Assembly (NCBI GenBank): GCA_946803715.1
Contig: CAMPET010000013.1
Span: 361,470 to 425,469 of the forward strand
Direction: 5' to 3'
From: Beroe ovata
Lineage: Eukaryota; Ctenophora; Nuda; Beroida; Beroidae
Length of the DNA stretch: 64,000 nt
Under the pieces are notes generated by a model. The model saw only the letters and a program-made list of their open reading frames with translations, had not been told where the DNA came from and made no database searches. Made by a program: the position numbers and the translations under genes. Of the stretch, positions 11,839-26,948 are shown one piece after another. Each line of letters begins with the position of its first letter. The first letter of the stretch is position 1.

Positions 11839-14800
11839 TTACTTGATGTCACACAGAAGGGCAGCTCCACGAAGTGTCCAATAGTCAGGAGACTGATTAG
11901 TCTTGAGCCTGATTTTGGTGATGTACGTCAGATCTGTTCGTTTAGGCTTCTTGTAGACAGGGCACTCGTATACCTACGGAGGATAACAATAATTGAATTC
12001 AACCAAGCAACTTTCGATTTTACTTAGACATAAGTAACCAAATTCACTGAAACGTCGACTTGTGTAATAGTGAAGTTTACTGTATCACTAAAAACTAACC
12101 CTCTGTGCTTTCTGTTCTTTGGACATCTCGTTGATAGCGAACATATGGACGACAGGGAGAGCTGCGAACAGGACTTTGGGGGCTGGTTCCATGAGTCTCA
12201 TCCCTCTCCTGTCCCAGCTAGCTCCGTCCAGGGACAGGCCGTGGATATAGACACCGTCTTGTGGGGAGCTGAAGTACACAGCAGTGTTAGAGGATGAAAT
12301 GATTATTACAATCGCACGATCCACATGCATATGTGTGACATACATAGTCGTGAACCGTGAAGTTAAAATTGTGATCATACGAGATGATAACATTAGGAGT
12401 GACAGTGGTGGGTACCTGGTAACATCCTCTTTGTTCATTTTGGTCATTTCATTGAAAAGTTGGACAGTGTCCAGAGCCCAACCCTTGTGAGCACGAGTAA
12501 TCTCCTGTCTCATCGCAGTCAGGAAACCCTAAGATGAGGAAATTTCGGAGATAAACATTCGTTGAAGAAAAAAGGATTATAACTCATCAATTGGTCGAAC
12601 TCAACTTTAAGTTCTGCTAGCAATCCTACCTGTGGATTGAAGAAACCAGTCAGCCAGAAACATTTTGGTTTCGACTCGAAGATCCATGTTCTGAACTGGT
12701 TATCTCGTTCCAGGAACTCAGTGAACCAGAAACCAAGAGTGGAACTCTCCCATGATATCTTAGCCCAGTTGTTGGGTACTCGAGCGTCGAATATGTTATC
12801 CAGAGCGTCTTTCAGAGAGTCACTCATAATGATCGTACCATCTATTGCGAGTTTCAGATCCTTCAGCGTCTGCTTGACAAGACGGATCACTTTCTGGATA
12901 CGATCCAGTTCTTGCCTCAGGAAAATGTTCATGGGCTGGAAGATACCGTACTTCTGTAGTCGTGCCTTGACTTCATGACTGATGAAGTCATCGGGTACCT
13001 TCTCCAACATTTCACCAGAGAGACGGTACACAACTTCCTCCCTTGTCTCTCCGCCGCCACCTCCAGCATCCTTCGGTTGGATGTTGATGATCTTCTCCAG
13101 CATGGTGTTAGCTGTATTGGTCTGGTAGGTGATGTCAGCATTTGGATGGAGTCCAAAGGCTTCTGGTGTGTCGACATCAGGTAGTTCATTGTTGATAAAC
13201 TCAAGGTATTCCTCTACTTTGTTAAGCTGTGGAATCTTGTAGCCCTTGTAGAAGCAGAATGTATTTGAGAACATGTTATCACTCATCCAAGCTCTGCAGT
13301 AAGTGTTGAGCAGAATCTTGTCGAAGTCATCAGTAACACGACCTCCATACTGCACTTCAGCAATCATGTACCTCACACAGACCCACGACACGCCCTTCTT
13401 TAGGTCCATGTCATCAAGATGAGTCTGGACAAACGTAAGACTAGCATTGAGATCAGACTGATTGAACTCATAGGGTATATTCCACCCAAGTGGACCAAAC
13501 TTCCTTCTCTCTTGGACAGTTGTGTGCAAGAATGCAAGATTGTACAGCATAGGCTTCCATTGGAATGTGCTTGAGATATCCAGCTGTTCTTGAGTTGTGT
13601 TGTTGTAAGTCCTTGAAAGTCCAGCTTTGATACCCTGAGGAGGCTCATTGGTGAACTTGATGCTGTTTTGCAGGAAGTTGATAGGGAACTTGGGATGAGG
13701 TTCTGTAGTGATCCACAGTCTGAAGTTGGGACTTATAGCCTCCGTTGTGAGGATTGTCTCCAGCACTTCATCCATGAAACTCAAACCCAAATGGCAGTTC
13801 TGCAGAAGGACCCATCCACCATCTTGGAAACTTTGAGCCAGAATCCTCCTGGACGGGATTTCTTGACCTTGTCCCATTGATATATCTCTACATTCGGTTT
13901 TCATTTTCTTGGCAAAACCTTTGATTGCTTCAGTGGGGTCAGAACCCATACTGAGGAAGCAGACAAGTGGAGTTCTGTTGGTACTCTCTTCATGCATGGA
14001 TGGATAGTTCAAAATCACAGCCTCAGTGAATTTCTTACCAGCACTGTTGTTAACATATTGTCTCGACTGAGGAATGATACGGTCAGGACACCAGGATCGG
14101 ATCAGCAGCAGCTTGCTGAACGACTCTTCAGGGCTGAACTTGTAATCAGGAATATCGTTCTCTTCAGGAGCTTCGGTATCAAACCAGGCCTTCCAGGCTT
14201 TCTCATTCCTAGCAACCTGGCCAAGGATTTGAGAGAACCTTGTTAGCTTGCTGAGCTGCACTAGGTTCAGCCATGTCATGTCAGTGATCCACTTTTTGGG
14301 CTTAGGTTCCACGGAGTTCAAGTCAAGTGCAGCTCCACCCTTGAAGAAGGTCTGGAAATCTTCTTTTCGGAGTCTGCCACTATTCAAGTCGATGTTGAGA
14401 GCGAGAAGCATAGTGAAAAGGAACCTATCTTCCTCGTACAGGCCCCTCATTGTGTATTTGAAAATGTGGAACGTAAGATAGCTGTTGATTGATGTAATAC
14501 GCTTTGCAGTGATCGGAGACTTATCAGATCGAGCCAAACTGATATCGAATTCCATGAGGAACTGGTTCAGAGATGTTTGGTACATGGAGTTCACCATACT
14601 TATACTGACGATCAAGAAGTAGAGGATGCTTCCTCGAGTAGCAACAGGACGGTATTCTTCTCGAGCAGTGTTGATCTTTATTTCGGTTTCAGCAGCGATT
14701 GATAGTTTCTCACTGACTTCCTGGGCAGTTACCTTGGTAACTTGGAGCACAACAATGAGATCCTCGTCTTCTACCAATGAGCCCTCAGTCTCAGTCAACC

Positions 14801-17800
14801 TCTTCAGCAGGTTATCTTCCAGATCCTGCATACGCTTCTTGTTTGCATTAACCTCTTCCATCAGTTTGGTACGTTCACTCTCAAGTTCAGCTTTCTCAGT
14901 CAATATAACACGACCAAGAAGCTGATCTTCAAGACCTCTCTGTGTTACAGTGAAGTCAATAATACTGGTTCTGGCCGAGATCTCAGGAGTGTAGACTGGA
15001 TTTGGTAGCTTGGTTGTGATGTACATACGGAAACCATCCATGACATCACACTCCTTATCACCGACCTTCACTTTGTATGAAGAACCTTGTTTTATAAAGT
15101 TCTTCTCAAGGACATTATCCAGAGCAGGATCTAGTTCTTCCCCAACGTCCTCCAGCAAGAATGGTCGTCCGAGAGACAAAGCATCTTCGAGGTGAGTTCT
15201 AAAGTACCTGTTATTGAGTTGAGATACCATCAGTTCGTTGTCCCCCTCTTTTTTCTTTATCCATATTGTGGCCTGACCCTGTGGATCAATCAGAAGTGGG
15301 AATCTAGTTGACTTTGTAACAATGATACCATTCTGTATGGATAAGTTGTCGGTGGGTAAACCTTGAAGGACCCATTCACCAGCAGTTGCGTTATCAACCA
15401 ACATTTTTATCAGATCCAGATCTTCTGAGAACGGAATCTTCTTTCTCATACACATCGTCTTCCAGTTTTTGATCAAAAGATCTCTGAACTCCTGATTGAA
15501 CGGTCCAGAGTAAGATAAGAAACCAGTGCACATCAGTGCATCCCCTACTAATCGCCTGATTTGATCACTGAATCTCAAACCAGCCTCTGTCCAACGAGTC
15601 TTTTCACCGGCAAGACCTTCAATTAGTGCAGTCGCATTTGACATTTTTCTCCTTGTTGCTTCTGCGTCATCAAGGAGAGCTTGTTTGTGCGCCACAGCAC
15701 CATCAAATTTGGCCTGGACGAGATCAAGCTCCCTCTGCTTTTCATCTAACTGACCTTGAGCTTCTGCCAAGTCGTTATTGGCAATAGTTAGCCTTCCCTC
15801 TTGAACAGCAAGATTCGCCTTCAAGGGCAACACCTCTTTATTGATTCCAAAGAAGAAAGACATAGCAATAGTCCAGCTGAGCAAGCCAGCAACATTCCCT
15901 GATACAGCTTTGGCTCTTTCTAAGTTAAAGTCGTCTGCTGCAAGGTATGGCTCCAGAAGCTCCACAACTTCATCATTGATTGTGTCCTTCGGGAAGTTTA
16001 GGAGATTGAAGAGGAACTTTGTGTCACCCATCAGTTTGAGAGCTTCACCCCAACTCGTACCGATGAATCCTGGTCTGTCAGGATCCATAGTCACCTTATT
16101 CACACTTTTCTGAAAGAGTATTATCACACAGTCCATGATACGCATAATGAGATGTGGAGGTTTACCCAGTTTTCGAACTGTGGCAATATCAGCAGCTTTG
16201 ATGGTACTCAGAGCTCTTTCTGCTTCGAGTAGAGCAGGTTCGGCCGCAGCCAGTTTCGTACTGGCAACAGCTTTGTCCTTCTGAATTTCATCAACAATAG
16301 CCTGTGCTTTGTCTTTCACCTTCTGGACGGATGCTTTGACTTTCTCAGCAGCTGTGGCCGAGATGGTCACTTCCTGAAGCACAACATCTGCCTCCTTACT
16401 AGCAACCTCCAAATCTTTTTCTTTAACAACCAATTCTTCACTCAACTCAGCTACACTCTGACTTGCTTCCAACAGCTTTGCAAGACCAGTTTCCATCCTA
16501 GATGCCAACATCTTGATCTCAGCATATTTCACCGAATAAAAACCTTTGAATTCCGCCAAGTATGATAAGTACGATTTTGGTGTCACGTGAGTTTGTCTCC
16601 TGAATCTGTTGAAGTATTCAACACAAGTCTCAGCAACACCGTCTTGAATCACGGCCATACTTTGTATGATGCTCTGCTTGACATCATCTGGTGTATCCAT
16701 AGTGTAATTACTCAGGAAGTGGTTCGATACCTCAACCAGGGCTTCTTTGGGCCATCTCATAAACCAATCCATGGTACATCCAGAGAATAGTCCAGGGAAC
16801 TTGAGAGATCTGGTCCTGAACTTCTCACCAACAGGTGAGAAGCACAGCACGACGTGCAAGTTTTCCTTCACACGATTGATGAAGAATTCATACAAATTCT
16901 CATTTGTAGGCGGGTGTTTGGGCAAGAGTTTTTTCATGATCGGTCCAAGTTCACCAAGGATTTCATCAATTTCATCACGCTGGAACATACCAGAAACCTC
17001 ACCAGACGCTATGACATTGTTCATGGACTCGAGGAAGTTCTCATCCTTGATTTCATTATCAGTGAAGATAAATGTCACTCCTTTCCCTTTCACTCCAGCA
17101 GTTCGATAAAGTTGTTTCAAGTCATCAAGAAGATTCTGAGCATTATAAGTTCTCGACAGGATTACTTGGAAAATATCATAACCTGCAATGTAAGACGCCA
17201 GCCTGGTCAAAGACTGTTTTCCTGAGCCACCAACACCAACCAACATGGCATGACCGATGGGCAAGGACAAGATCCTGGAAATACGAACAAGATGAACGGC
17301 AGCATCCTTAAAGAAGACAAGATCCATTGGTGCCCCTCTCACAGCTTCATTGTACATCTCTTGGAACTGTCTAAGTCTGTCAGGGAGTTGCTCTCTAACA
17401 TCAATGGCCTCATAAATTTTCGGTGCATCAAAATCAGCATCATCAGGCTCTTCTCCTGTAGGTTCAGGAGCATCTCTCATAAAATCAGCAAAGAACATGT
17501 CCCTATGAATCTTTTCAGCGTACTGAGCCCCGAAAGTTGAAGTTTCAGCAATGATCTCAACACACGCATTATGAAGCCAGTCACAGTCCTTCATATTGGT
17601 GAATCTGTCTGATATGACCCTCTGAACTTCACAATACCACAGTGCAACAACGTCATCAGCAGTGGTGACTACATCTCCTTGGACCTTCAATATTCCCTTC
17701 CAGATTCTGCTGAGATCTCTCAAGTTGAATATGTAATGGAACTTAGCGGGTGTTGGGAGGAGTTTCTTTTTGACATTTTGCCAAAGTAGACGAGTGATCG

Positions 17801-20800
17801 GAACAAGTTTCAAGACTGCTTCACACACCTCAGGAGTAAAATTTCTTTCAGCAACGAAGTAACCTCCGCCAAGAGTGTTGAAAATGAGATCCATACTAGA
17901 ATCCGAAGGGAGGGTACAGTTGAAGGTACAGAATTGTCGCTTGAGGCGTTGAGGAATGTCATTTCTACCTCCTCCGGGGTGAATCATTGCAGCCATAATT
18001 TGAACATCAGCAATGTTGGTATAATCACCAGGCTTGTCCAGATTGTAGAATCCTTGATTCTCCATCAACTGTCTCACAATCTCATTTGTGATCTGATCAC
18101 CCCATTCATTGATGATTGGCATGTTCACATCATCGATGAAAACTGTCATCTTTTTTCCTGCAGGAGGTCCATAAGTGCTACCCATTCTCTTGTCAACATA
18201 ACTCTCTACAGCAGCCTGGAAAAGACCAGGAGTTGTCGCAGATGAGAAATTCAGAGCTTTGTAGAGATGTCGTTCACGGTCATATTTGGAGCAGTATGAC
18301 TTCACAATCACCGTTTTGGCTGTCCCGCTTTCTCCTATCAAAAGAACGCCCTTTTTACACTGCTTTGCAATGGTTTCAACGAGGAATTCAGTGCATGTGT
18401 TGTCAACATTAGGAACAAGAATTGAATCGTATTTCGGGATACTGTCAGTAGGATATTCATACTTCACGACCCTACTAATCCAGTGAGCCCATTCTCCATT
18501 ATCATTCACATAGTACTCAAATATAGTCTCTCCTGGCTTGTACTTAGGCAAATTGAGGCCACCTTTTTCTTCAAGGAATGCTTGCATCCTGGCCCTGTCT
18601 TCCAACTCAAGGATAGCACCAAGACTCCACATGAGGGCAAAGACGAAGAATCTCTCCATATGAGTTGTTGTTGGTTGTTTGGCGGCATCAACAGGTGGGA
18701 GTAAACCGTTTATAATCTCAATGAACTGTGCAACAAGCATCGACTCCATTATCTCCATCTTGGGTTTCAAGACTGTCAGGTAGAGATGGTAAGTGGCAGG
18801 GAAATAGTTTGTTATCAGGGGTCGAAGAGCATCTGCCTGCATTGGTGGGAGTTTATTGAGCCAAGCTTCAGTTAGAGGTCCACAATCAAGGATAGATGCA
18901 GACATGAACACCATACCGTTCCGTGAGACAGTGGCAGGTGACGCATTGTCGATATTATGCACTTCGAAGCAAATCTTGCAGTTGGGTGACATAGGGATAC
19001 GATCACCATTGGCAAGAGTGAGAGTTTTGTTGTCATCAAGGACGGAGTTTAGATTCTCAATCCAAATAGCGTCAACAGGACCATCGAGAACAAGCCACAC
19101 ATAGTCGGTCTTCTTTATCTTCAGCGTTTTCCTCCACAGGGTTGAGAAAATTCCATCAGTCCAGTCATTGGTTGCAACATCCAAACGACCAAACATCTGA
19201 GGAGCCGTGATGGCCTTCGGGTTCATTCTCATCTCTCTGTGAGGTAGAGCCATCTCAGTCAAAGCCTTGTGGAGGGTGTTGATACATTTCGTCTTACCAG
19301 CACCAGAGGGACCCAGAGTCATCATACCGTGACGCACATTCTGGGTTTCATAAAGCTGGATTACCTTCAGTATCCACGGAGGATGGTTAACCAATCCGAG
19401 CTCATTCACCTTCTCTGCAATGATTCTCTCTAGCTCGGGATAGCCAACAGTCGGTAGAACAAGTGAAGGGAACAAATCGTCTATTAGAGACAGGAAGAGC
19501 GGCTCATCTTCATCAACAAGTTTCGACAAGTTCATGTCTCTCATGACTTTCATCATGATTGAGTCTTCTGACATATCCTTGTTCGCTCTCATGAAGGCAC
19601 CCATAGTTCTCAGGACAGAAAGAATGTTCCTCAACCCGAAATCGTAGTGAACCTGTTTCGACAGCTGTTCCTCACAAAGTTTGTAAAGAGTGAAGAATTT
19701 CCCAGAGAGGACAATGTTGGTGACGAAACCGACTGAAGCTAGTTTCACTCTCATGATGATCTGACGATCAGGCACCATCATGGCCACGGTTCTGAAGTTC
19801 ACCTTTAGATTCTCTGGCAACTCCTGACGACCAGCATAGCCGGGGTTCATGGTTAAGAAGAGACCAAACTCGGGATCCATGCTTACAACATCACCATCAG
19901 TGAAGATAAACTCCTTCTTGCGTTCCTTCTTGCAGCCCAGAACAATGGCAATCTGTTGTGCAGCTACAGAAAGTACAGGCAGCTCAACACGATTGAACTC
20001 GTCGAAGCATCCCCAGCATCCAGATTGAGCAAGACCCTTGTAGATTCGACCCAGACCACGGAAATCCATCTGATCAGAGCAGTTAAATACAACGACAAAC
20101 TTTCCCAGACAACGACCCATATCTTTTGTGGACTCTGTCTTGCCTGTACCTGCAGGTCCAGCAGGGGCTGCTCCCAAACTCATGTCTAGAGCCTGAGCAA
20201 TGGAGATGTAACATCTGTCAGTAAGTGGTGTGATGACAAGACGATCGGTGCAGCCCAAGTATTCATTCTGGTAGGATGCGTTCACATTTGTGATGGAGAT
20301 CAGACAAGCATCATTGTCTTCATCAAAGTAGAATCGACTCTGTTTTGTCCATTCAAAGTCATTGACTGATTTGACGTGAAGGTTCACCAAATCATGGAAA
20401 ATGTCACGTTGATGCACGTGGATGGTGATGTAAGTTTCGAACTTTGTTCGTTCCATCTTGGTGAGCTCCCTCGTGGTAACTTCAATGAGCATGTTGAGTA
20501 TGTCTACAAACCTCTGATCAGTAACTGACATTATTTTCTTGTCACTTCTTGCTTGGCTCATAGCAACTTCTGCCTCCTTGGTCCATAACATCTGGAGGCC
20601 TAGAAGACCAATTTGAGCCTGGTAACTGAAGAGAAACTCGATCAACTTGAAGTTGGGGTCGTTCAATGTCATACTTGCGGTGCGGATAACAAAGTGAACA
20701 GATTCTTGCACTGATTTTAGGAGGCTGCTAAGCCAGTGTTCGACGTTGCCCTGTGCCATCACCGAGCTGACAAGATCAACTGTTTCACCCTCCTGTGATA

Positions 20801-23800
20801 TAATCTCTAAGATCTTATCATACACTTTCTCATCGAATGTCACATTCTTCACGTTATCAAACACTGACAACAGATGACTCTGAATGGTATGCGAGTCACT
20901 CGCTTGTCCAAGGATCTCGAGCAATGCAGGATCTGATACGAAGAAGAACCGGGGGAAAAGAAGTCTCTTCTTCTCCAGGTATCCTGTAAGAGACTTCTGG
21001 CAGATCTCTAGCTGTTCCAAAAGATGGGGCAACAACTGAGCCAACATTTCGTCGCCAACACAGCATTGGACCACATTGGGGTTTTCATGAGCGTAGGCCA
21101 TAATCTTAGCCCAGCTCTTGTCAATGTTCTGGAACCTCTTAGCCTCCTGAGGTAGCTGCTTGGCAATGTCACCACCAACAAACACAGCCTCGAGATAAAC
21201 CCACAAGTTCTGCACGATTAGCCATTGTTCAATGATCTCGGTACTTCCAGTCAAGTTAGCGACCCATTTCTGGATGTTCTTCTTGAAGGGAGCATTGTAT
21301 CGGTTACTCAAGAGAGAAGCAAGGATCATGAGGGAATCCTCCATTAGTGACACAATTTCTGCAGTTTCAGCACCCTTCAGGAGCATCTCCCCTCGATTTT
21401 TGAATTCAGAGAAAGAGAACTCCTGATTATTCCAATCAGCTGTAACTTGCCTCAGTTTTCCTTCAATGTCACGCTCTTTCACTGCTGCTACACAGATGTC
21501 TTCAATGTCATCTTTGAATTTCAGAAGTGGCGCTTCCATGATATTCCGAAGCTGAAAACCTTCATTCTCGATATCAAACTTGTACGTTGTCAGATCTTCA
21601 ATTCTGGTCCAGTGGCGCTTTTCCATCGACTTGTTGGACATCATTTCTAGCAATGGACAAGATTCACTAAAATCGTCGATTTTTTGTTTCAGATCCAAGA
21701 AAGCCTCCCACTCTTTCAATCCTTTCGGTAACTTTCTGCATTTATTCTGGAAGTCAGAGAGCTCTCCCATGATCTGTTCAATGTCAACTTCAACCCAGAG
21801 AATGTCGTAGTATCCATTCACAGTTCTTATCACATCATTGTAAAGACCATACAACTTTTGAAGAAGGGAGAGTTCACGTTTAACTTTATGAATTTCTGGA
21901 TAGTCGGTGACTGGAAGTCCAAACAGCTCCTCACCACCTGAATAAGTTTCAAATTTGTGCCACATGTCTTCGAACTTGACTTGGAATATGCTGAGTCTTT
22001 CAGACGCTTCTTGTGGTGGAATGCCAAGTTCCATTGGTCCCTTAGATCCATAATCTTCAATGAAGTTGTCCACGGTGTCTCTATAAACCTCAATGTTGGT
22101 CACAAGATCTTTTCGGAAGGTCGGTTGGATGGTGAGCAGATGATTTTGCACCTTGTGAGATTGAGACAGAACTTTGGACCATTGATACTGTAGTGTATCA
22201 ACTTCTTCAGCCTCCTCTCTTAAGACCTCACATTCATGACGTGACAACATGGCGTATGCCTCCTCCACTGGCCCAATTGTCATGTCCACTTTGATCTCTG
22301 CTTCCCTCATCTTGGCAAGAGCAGCCATGGCGCTTCGAACATCGTCCAAATCATTGACTTTGCGATTCAATTTCTTCGACATATCACTGATGAACTCAAC
22401 AAGTTCCTTCATATCCTTCTTTGCTTTCTTATTCAGATGAGTTGCGTAAACGTTCTTCCAGTTGTCACACTCTTCCTTCAGAGCTACTCTGAGGGGCTCA
22501 CTCTTGAGGAGTATGGCACCAACTTGTTTGTCAGCTGATAACTCAACAATTTGGAGGGCTTCCTTCTCGTAAAATGTGATTTTTGCTTCAAACTCAGAAA
22601 GAGTTGGATCAATTTCCAAGAATGCGTTGAGCGATTCTTCCTTGTCATCCTTCCACAGGTAATTGTAGTGAGCAAAACTCTGCATCGCAGCATTGACTTC
22701 TACAATGGTGCTGTTGACAATGGTGTTCAGGATGATCACAACTTTCTGGATATCTTTGTGCTCACTGATGGCTTTCCAGAAGATCTTGTTTCTCCCATCT
22801 TCAGGATCGGGCTTACCCCAGTCCTTGAGACCTTGACAAGCTTGAAGTAACATCTGAACCGCTTTGTTCAGACAGCCCTGAATGTCATCCAGACTCGGTC
22901 TCATAACTGTTTGAGGTATAGCCAGTGCAATATCTGCACAAAACAGAGGAGGTTTAGGATCTTGACTCTCCTTTGAGGATCTGAACTGGTTAGCAGTGGA
23001 TATTACAAACCGTTTTTTGATCGCGTCCAGTGAATTTCTGGTTGATTTCACCAGAGCCTCAGTACTCCTACTGTGGAAGTACTGAACAACATTGAAAATA
23101 CAACACGGTAGACACTCAGTGCACCGAGCTTGATTTTTCCCTTCCGGTCTGAGGCATTTGTACTGCCCTTCCAGACCAACAAGATCTTGTTCCCTATAGT
23201 TTTGCTTGAGGAACTTCACAATTTGGTGCACTGATAGTTCTATGAGCTCCATCTGTCTGGCGAGTTTCACACCACACTGCTTGGTGTCCTTTTCAAAGAT
23301 ATCAAGGAACTCATCGACAGTGTAAACGTTATCACAGGGTATCTCAACAAGAGGAGAAGAGGCAATGTTGGATAGGACACTCTCTAGTTGGACATCATGC
23401 ATGTCCTTCACTCGCTTCATCACTTTCTCCAAGTTATCCATCTCATTGTAGATGTTCTTTGTGTAGCTGTCCAGATTCATGGAGGTCCAGGACATGATAG
23501 ATTTCCCGGGTTTGATGGCATCGTCAACACGAGCAATGATGGGACCCATAGCTTTGGAGAAAATCTTTGGAATTTTCTCAATCAACGCATCATAGTCGCT
23601 GAGAATGGTCTCAAGGCGGGTCCAGTTGTGTTTCATGGTGTAGAGGTTAATCCTGAGCGACTTAGCTGATTCGGGTACCTGACAAAATATTGGTTTGTAA
23701 TAATTCATTCCAGAATCAGTGCTCTTTAGAATCAAGATAACGATCAGCAGAATTAACACACTAGACATTCACCTCTAGGTCCATGAGTAGCATAATACGT

Positions 23801-26800
23801 GTTTCACGAAGTAGCTCCCAGACTTGAGGGTCCATGTTCACGTACAACTTCTTGCTTTCAGGATGCTCCACTAGGAGCGATGACTTCAGACCAGTGATGG
23901 CTTTCTCAACAGCAAGCGTCCATCCTTGGTGGTACAATACCTGAAAATTACAACTTTAGACCGATATGGTGCTTATTCAAACACTCTATATTCCCTCATT
24001 TGGAGCTCAGGCCACACTGACATTTGATCAATGGTCCAAACCTCGAACTCGACAAGAACTGCAGCCATTCGATTAAAATTCTTCACCGTCTTCTTCCCCT
24101 CAGCTGTGATGAGAATCTGCTTCTTTTCCCCGAGAGCCTGCATGGGTTTATCTATGACTTCGTAAAGCTGCCGAGCCCAAGCTATTCGTCCGGAGATCGG
24201 TGGCATATTCCGGGGAATAGGCGGGTTCTCCTTCTGTTTTTGATACTGCTTCCTTATCACTTCCAGGTCCCTGCAGGAGGTGAGGAAATTGAGTCGCATC
24301 AGGATTATCAAGTCAGAACACGATTATGTAAAGTGTCACAAAATTGCAATATTTCTGACGTTCTTGCTCACTTTCCATAGGACAGGAGACACTTGTACCA
24401 CTTGTCATCCATGTCGAGTTGTAGTTGGGGCATATCCTCGAACTTCTTGAGAACGGTGATCGACTTCCAAGTCTATTCATGAAAAAGTTATATCGTATTA
24501 AATGTGAAACAGTGGTACGATAACAAAAGAGAAATTCACCGATAGTGGCATGATTGATATGAGATTTTAAACTTGAATTTTGTAGGTTAACTCACAGTGG
24601 ACTGTTTCTCAACGCATCCCTCCATGTGCTTCTGTAGCTTCGTTTGCAGGAGATCGACCGCCCTAAGAAAATCGTCGTAGTCCGCTTCAAACTCTTGCTT
24701 TCTGTGGTCCAGGATGTCGTAATTTTTCTTTTTTGCCATACCAACGACCGCCTGCCACTGCTTGTTGTACGTCTCCAGTCCCTCTACTCGTGAACTAGAC
24801 AAGATACTGAACCGATCCATGGTCTGAAGCATGTCTTGAACTTTTTCCAACCGACGGGCGAAAATCTCGAACTTTCCGAAGATGTACTTCTCACTGAAGT
24901 CAAACTGTCGGTCACTGGGACTCTCCTTGAGCTTGTCCTTGGTTCTTCTGAAGCACGCCTGGTACTCTTGGTTCAGGTGGAGACAGTCGTGAATTCGCTG
25001 GAGTGCCACATCTCGGGGTAGCTCCCAGATCTTGCTCACATCTTGGAGGATGTATGTCTTACACGCGCTCACCATCTGAAAGATGAGCGTGAATGTGAGG
25101 GATGAATAACGAATATTCTGAAGAAAAACAGAACAAAGAGCCGTTTCCCCTATTAGTATCATCACTTTGAGAGGGTCCAGTAACCTGATTGTCACCAATC
25201 GCAACCCGATTTCACTAATATCATATCACAAACCTGGTTTGTCACTTTCACGAAGAGACTTGTCATTCTCTCGGAGGTGTTGTAGTATCGTGAGATTGAG
25301 TTGATCATCCTGATAGCATTGATCAGCCCGGGGATACTATCCAGCATCTCCACCGGACTGGCTCTCTTCAGTGGTTTACAGAATTTCATCAGAGAATAGA
25401 GGTACTTGACGTTGTCCTTTGCTTCATTAGCAGCATCTGTGATCCTAGCGTCAAGTGCTTTCCATCGAGTTATAATCTTACTCTTCGCAGCAAACAGAAT
25501 ACCGATACTGGTTTTACACGGCTGTGATTTGATCTGATCGAGCAATCTGTGGGGCAAAAAGCAGCATGGTGAGATTTGGAAACTCTTTCATCGTGGGTGA
25601 GATCTGGAAACTCTTTCATCGCGATGATCATTGATCGTTGATCATTTTCACGAGAATGTTGTTATTAACTCACGCATTGAAGCTGGCCATCCTCTTTTTC
25701 CAGTAGACGAGCTCGGAGTTAGGACCAGTGTCATCAGCTTCCTTTCTCATCTGTTCAGACTGAGCTAGAACTTGTTCGATCTGCTTGCACCACCCCGCTA
25801 CAATACCTTCCAGCTGGGTCACCAGGTCGAAATTACCCGCTGCAAGAGGGGATTAATCACAATTTCACTGTTCATATTCACTCGATATTGAGGTCTGATA
25901 GTTCCCATATACTGGCACTTATTGATTATCAGAGTCATGTGGGATGTATGAAAATGTCATAGGTACCTGTGTTTTGATACTGCTGTGGAGTTGTCAACCC
26001 TTTGATAGGTAAATCATCAGGCATGACGAGTTTTACACTGCAAGGTGCACTGAAATATTAGGTTTAGGATAAGTTAGGTTCCGTTGCTATGGTAACACCT
26101 CCATCAGTGTCACGTGGCATGAATATCGCAACTCACTTGTCAGAAAGGTTTGCTTTGGCTGACTCGAGGAGTTTTGAGAAATCCTCGATATTGAGAATGA
26201 AGTTTGCGACAGCTGGGTCCTTCATGCCGTCTTGACTGAACTTGCCCCAGTTTGTGTTTTTCATTAACATGGGTACGACGAGGTGATCCAGTGTTGTACG
26301 AACCGCAGACAATATGTCGCCGTCAGGGGCTTCTACAGCTCCAAAGTGAACCTGAGGTGGGCAGGGTATAGCGATACCATTTACACTCACACTCACACGG
26401 TAGCTCTTACATTTCGAGGTGTCAATAATCTCTCTATTGACTAGTGACTAGTGACTATAATGACTAACCCTTTCCATAATCGTTTTGTCTGTCACTTCTT
26501 TCTCATTGTTCGCTCTGAAGAAGTAGACACATGACCCATTGAGTGGTATATCCTCTCCATTTGTAGCAACCAGTTTTTGAGTACCACCAGCTTGCTGGGT
26601 CTGGAATATCAGGAGCACTCGCGATCCTTTGTCTTTGAAGAATTTCTCGAATAGCGAAAACTGAAAGAGTGGCCAGATGAAAAATTGCGCGCTGAGGCGC
26701 GCACTGAAATTTATGTTGTAGCGAAAGCTCACAATGAAAATTGAGATATTGTATTGGTCATAATTAGCGGGTCTTCTTATATTTCCCCGCAAATATTCAA

Positions 26801-26948
26801 TAAAACCAAATGATTGTCCGAACACCACGCAAGAAACACTTACGTCTGAGTCAAGAAGTTGATCCTCGACAACTTCTGGGCCAAGTTGAAAATGTTCTGC
26901 AGTTTGGGCGAAGATCCATTTGTGCCTCGCATCAACCTGACGTGACAT
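11839..26948 (-). CDS. Axonemal outer-arm dynein heavy chain (DNAH5/DNAH8 type)
   Basis: This is the ATP-driven motor of ciliary outer dynein arms. Fourteen exons sum to 13518 nt, 4505 aa: 26844-26948, 26469-26660, 26137-26351, 25967-26049, 25674-25839, 25234-25546, 24596-25075, 24372-24472, 24042-24270, 23773-23940, 12630-23678, 12416-12528, 12100-12268, 11839-11973. The start [11 protein letters not shown] resembles the DNAH5/8 N-terminus. The tail includes VTNQMVSACK and [12 protein letters not shown]. Motor P-loops are AAA1 GPAGTGKT (about residue 1857, with CFDEFNR after), AAA2 GPSGAGKT (about 2140), AAA3 GESGTAKT (about 2465) and AAA4 GVGGSGKQ (about 2830). A coiled-coil stalk follows. 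The end [25 protein letters not shown] ... [11 protein letters not shown] is closest to DNAH8. The length matches DNAH8. One exon of 11049 bp carries 82% of the protein. No frame break is seen. Confidence 0.97.
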
